From: Flavobacterium sp.
GTDB lineage: Bacteria > Bacteroidota > Bacteroidia > Flavobacteriales > Flavobacteriaceae
Direction: 5' to 3'
Assembly (NCBI GenBank): GCA_027484725.1
Contig: JAIXSK010000012.1
Coordinates: forward strand, 33,114-97,113
Length of the DNA stretch: 64,000 nt
Part shown: positions 62,359-64,000 of the stretch, piece by piece
Numbering within the stretch: position 1 is the stretch's first letter
Layout: each line of letters opens with the position of its first letter
The notes under the pieces: generated by a model
What the model was told of the DNA's origin: nothing
Databases searched by the model: none
The model's input: the letters and a program-made list of their open reading frames with translations, nothing else
Translations under genes and position numbers: made by a program

Positions 62359-63645
62359 TTGCGTTTATTAAAGTCGATTAGAAGAACACCGCTTTTTAGA
62401 GTCACATCGCTCAACAGCATCAGTGTGTTGTTTAAAATTATAGCCGGATTGGTGAGTTCAAAGTTGATGGCCATCTTTGTGGGCCCGACCGGATTGGCGT
62501 TGACCGGAAACCTTAAAAACTTTCTGACTTCATTAGAAGGAATAGCCACCTTAGGCATTCAAAATGGCATTGTTAAAAACATTTCCGAAAACAAAGAAAA
62601 GCCTGAAATGCTCCAAAAAACAATCGCTACCTTTTTTTGGCTTTTGTTGCTTTTATCAGTGGTTTTAGGTTTGGTTTTGGTTGTTTTTTCGGCCTATTTC
62701 AATGAGTTAATCTTCGGAAAAAAACACCATTTTGAAACTTTATTTGTGGTTCTAGGCGCTTTGCTTCCGCTGTATATGGTTGGATTGTTGCTCACTTTAT
62801 TGCTTGCTGGATTAGGACAATTCAAAAGAGTAATTTGGGTGGGAATTTTGGCCAGTGGTTTTGGGTTGATCTATACCGTTTGGGCGGTGATGGCGCTCAA
62901 AACTTATGGCGCTCTGATATCGCTGGTTGTTCCTCCGGCAGTTTTATTTGTTTTTGCTTTTTACCACATTAACCGGGTTATTGAATTTAAAAATTATCTG
63001 AGTTTTCATTGGGTTGATTTGCGCCTGCTCAAAAACATGTCGTCATATGCCTTGATGACATTGGTTTCAGCCGTTGGCGGTTCGTGGGTTTATTTGTTGA
63101 TTCGCCAAAATTTAATACACTCAAGCGGAATCGAACAAGCCGGATATTGGGAAGCCATCAGCAGAATTTCGAGTTATTATTTGCTTTTTATTTCGTCGGT
63201 TTTGTCGGTTTATTTTTTTCCGAAACTTTCGGCAGCGACTTCACATTCGGCTACTAAAAATATTTTCATGAGTTATTTTAAAGGAATCATGCCTTTATTT
63301 TTAGGAGGATTATTTTTGATTTATGTATTTCGGAATCTGTTGGTGACTTTGTGTTTTTCAACTGATTTTGCGGCCGTCCACGATTTGTTTTTTTGGCAAT
63401 TGTTGGGCGATTTTTTCAAAGCAGCTTCACTTATTTTGGGCTATCAGTTTTTGGCCAAACAGCTCACCCGAGTTTATCTATTAACTGAAGTTTTTTCATT
63501 GGTTTTATTGGCTTCACTCTCTTATTATTGGGCGCCAATTTATGGTGCAAAAGGAGTCGTGATGGCTTATGCAGCTGATTATTTTATTTATTTTTTGTTG
63601 CTGGTTTTTTATTTTAGAAAAACATTGTTTTCATCTAGATTTTAA
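62359..63645 (+). CDS. Wzx-like polysaccharide flippase (O-antigen translocase family)
   Basis: 428 residues with about 12-14 membrane helices. The N-terminus (TSLNSISVLFKIIAGLVSSK; VGPTGLALTGNLKNFLTSLE) matches the WzxE/O-antigen-translocase branch of MATE-like flippases, which move undecaprenyl-linked glycans across the inner membrane. Start: TTG at 62359; no ATG lies between it and the in-frame stop upstream, and the first ATG would delete helix 1. Ends with a terminator (reverse strand) just downstream. Confidence 0.86.
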   Translation: MRLLKSIRRTPLFRVTSLNSISVLFKIIAGLVSSKLMAIFVGPTGLALTGNLKNFLTSLEGIATLGIQNGIVKNISENKEKPEMLQKTIATFFWLLLLLSVVLGLVLVVFSAYFNELIFGKKHHFETLFVVLGALLPLYMVGLLLTLLLAGLGQFKRVIWVGILASGFGLIYTVWAVMALKTYGALISLVVPPAVLFVFAFYHINRVIEFKNYLSFHWVDLRLLKNMSSYALMTLVSAVGGSWVYLLIRQNLIHSSGIEQAGYWEAISRISSYYLLFISSVLSVYFFPKLSAATSHSATKNIFMSYFKGIMPLFLGGLFLIYVFRNLLVTLCFSTDFAAVHDLFFWQLLGDFFKAASLILGYQFLAKQLTRVYLLTEVFSLVLLASLSYYWAPIYGAKGVVMAYAADYFIYFLLLVFYFRKTLFSSRF

Positions 63646-63653
63646 AGACAGAA

Positions 63654-63689
63654 ATAAAAAAAGGGATGCTGCACAAAACAACATCCCTT
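63654..63689 (-). terminator. intrinsic terminator of the OmpA-family gene
   Basis: AAGGGATG (63661-63668) pairs with CATCCCTT (63682-63689), 8 bp, T run on the minus strand. Could also serve the convergent flippase gene weakly. Confidence 0.8.
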
Positions 63690-63712
63690 ACCAACAAAAT
63701 TTAAATTTGAAA

Positions 63713-64000
63713 TTATAAAGCTGTAATAATAAATTCACTTCTACGGTTGGCTTGGTGTTCTTCTTCTGAACATTGTACGCCATCAGCACAGCGGTTCACC
63801 AATTGGGTTTCGCCATAACCTTTACCGGTTAATCTGCTGGCATCTACACCATTTTTAATCAACCAAGCAATGGTAGATTTTGCGCGACGGTCAGATAATT
63901 TTTCGTTGTATTTGTGAGTCTGACGCGAGTCTGTATGTGAACGAACATCAATTTTCATGGCCGGATATTGCTTCATGACATCTAATATTTTCTCAAGCTC
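63713..64000 (-). CDS. OmpA-family protein, C-terminal part (5' end beyond window)
   Basis: Ninety-five residues of the C-terminus, open at base 64000. OmpA peptidoglycan-binding signature: IDVRSHTDSRQTHKYNEKLS, RRAKSTIAWLIKNGV, the GYGETQLVN stretch and NRRSEFII. The insert with two Cys (CADGVQCSEEEHQANRRSEF) is typical of flavobacterial OmpA proteins. It anchors the outer membrane to peptidoglycan; the missing N-terminus may be a barrel, WD40 or TPR domain. Confidence 0.9.
   Translation of the reverse strand, partial: ELEKILDVMKQYPAMKIDVRSHTDSRQTHKYNEKLSDRRAKSTIAWLIKNGVDASRLTGKGYGETQLVNRCADGVQCSEEEHQANRRSEFIITAL

Noticed and set aside
1..64000. tRNA, rRNA, insertion sequence, prophage or integrative element
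   Set aside because: No TTCRANY-type T-arm with an acceptor stem, no conserved rRNA stretch, and no transposase, integrase or phage protein seen by eye on either strand; short degenerate remnants cannot be excluded without a covariance search.

Overview
This window reads as chromosomal core DNA of a low-GC member of the Bacteroidota, most likely the family Flavobacteriaceae. Support: a TonB-dependent outer-membrane receptor, two proteins with type IX secretion signals (one type A, one gliding-type CHU_C), OstA-like and DUF5606 proteins, 2TM-domain proteins beside a LytS-like kinase, several promoters with the Bacteroidota -7 box (TAnnTTTG), little Shine-Dalgarno signal, and short intergenic repeats that I recognise from flavobacterial genomes. 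I found no tRNA, rRNA, CRISPR array, insertion sequence, integrase or phage gene.

Layout. 1-5871: a TonB receptor (cut by the window edge), a TPR exported protein, and a cell-envelope two-component module (LytS-like kinase ending in a 2TM domain, two small 2TM proteins, LytTR regulator), interrupted by a 401-bp gap holding a 9-bp minisatellite and repeat remnants. 5967-9119 (minus): heme A synthase, CCA-adding enzyme, Sua5/TsaC. 9216-17550: a pseudaminic acid operon (pseB-pseC-pseF-tandem GNAT-pseI) followed by a 2OG dioxygenase and two glycosyltransferase-like genes. 17551-24045: envelope glycolipid genes (YejM-like protein, Kdo-kinase-like protein, GT9-GT2 fusion, LTA-synthase-like protein). 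24064-27966: dapD, a small secreted protein, ruvX, def, DUF5606, mazG.

27968-39021 is a coherent microaerobic respiration block: an FNR-family regulator, then ccoI, ccoS, fused ccoNO, ccoQ, ccoP, ccoG, ccoH, a SafE-like gene and ydcH, with hemN convergent at the end. Three ATGAY-N4-RTCAT palindromes precede ccoI, ccoS and hemN. In each case the TTTG of the promoter -7 box starts exactly 27 nt after the palindrome, which suggests a class-II FNR-type regulon.

39113-57189 is mostly housekeeping on the minus strand: a DUF349 protein, aroE, a TPR protein, a class III aminotransferase, an OstA-like protein with a triplicated C-terminal module, nhaA, purA, fur, rsh, a serine hydrolase and an rRNA/tRNA methyltransferase. 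A secreted GH13 amylase lies on the plus strand at 47450-49318. 57249-64000: a T9SS-secreted subtilisin, a CHU_C gliding-type protein, a Wzx-like flippase and the C-terminal end of an OmpA protein.

The points most worth following up are the FNR-box/promoter geometry, the 73-residue module repeated three times at the end of the OstA-like protein, and the pse operon that lacks pseG and has a two-GNAT fusion in its place.
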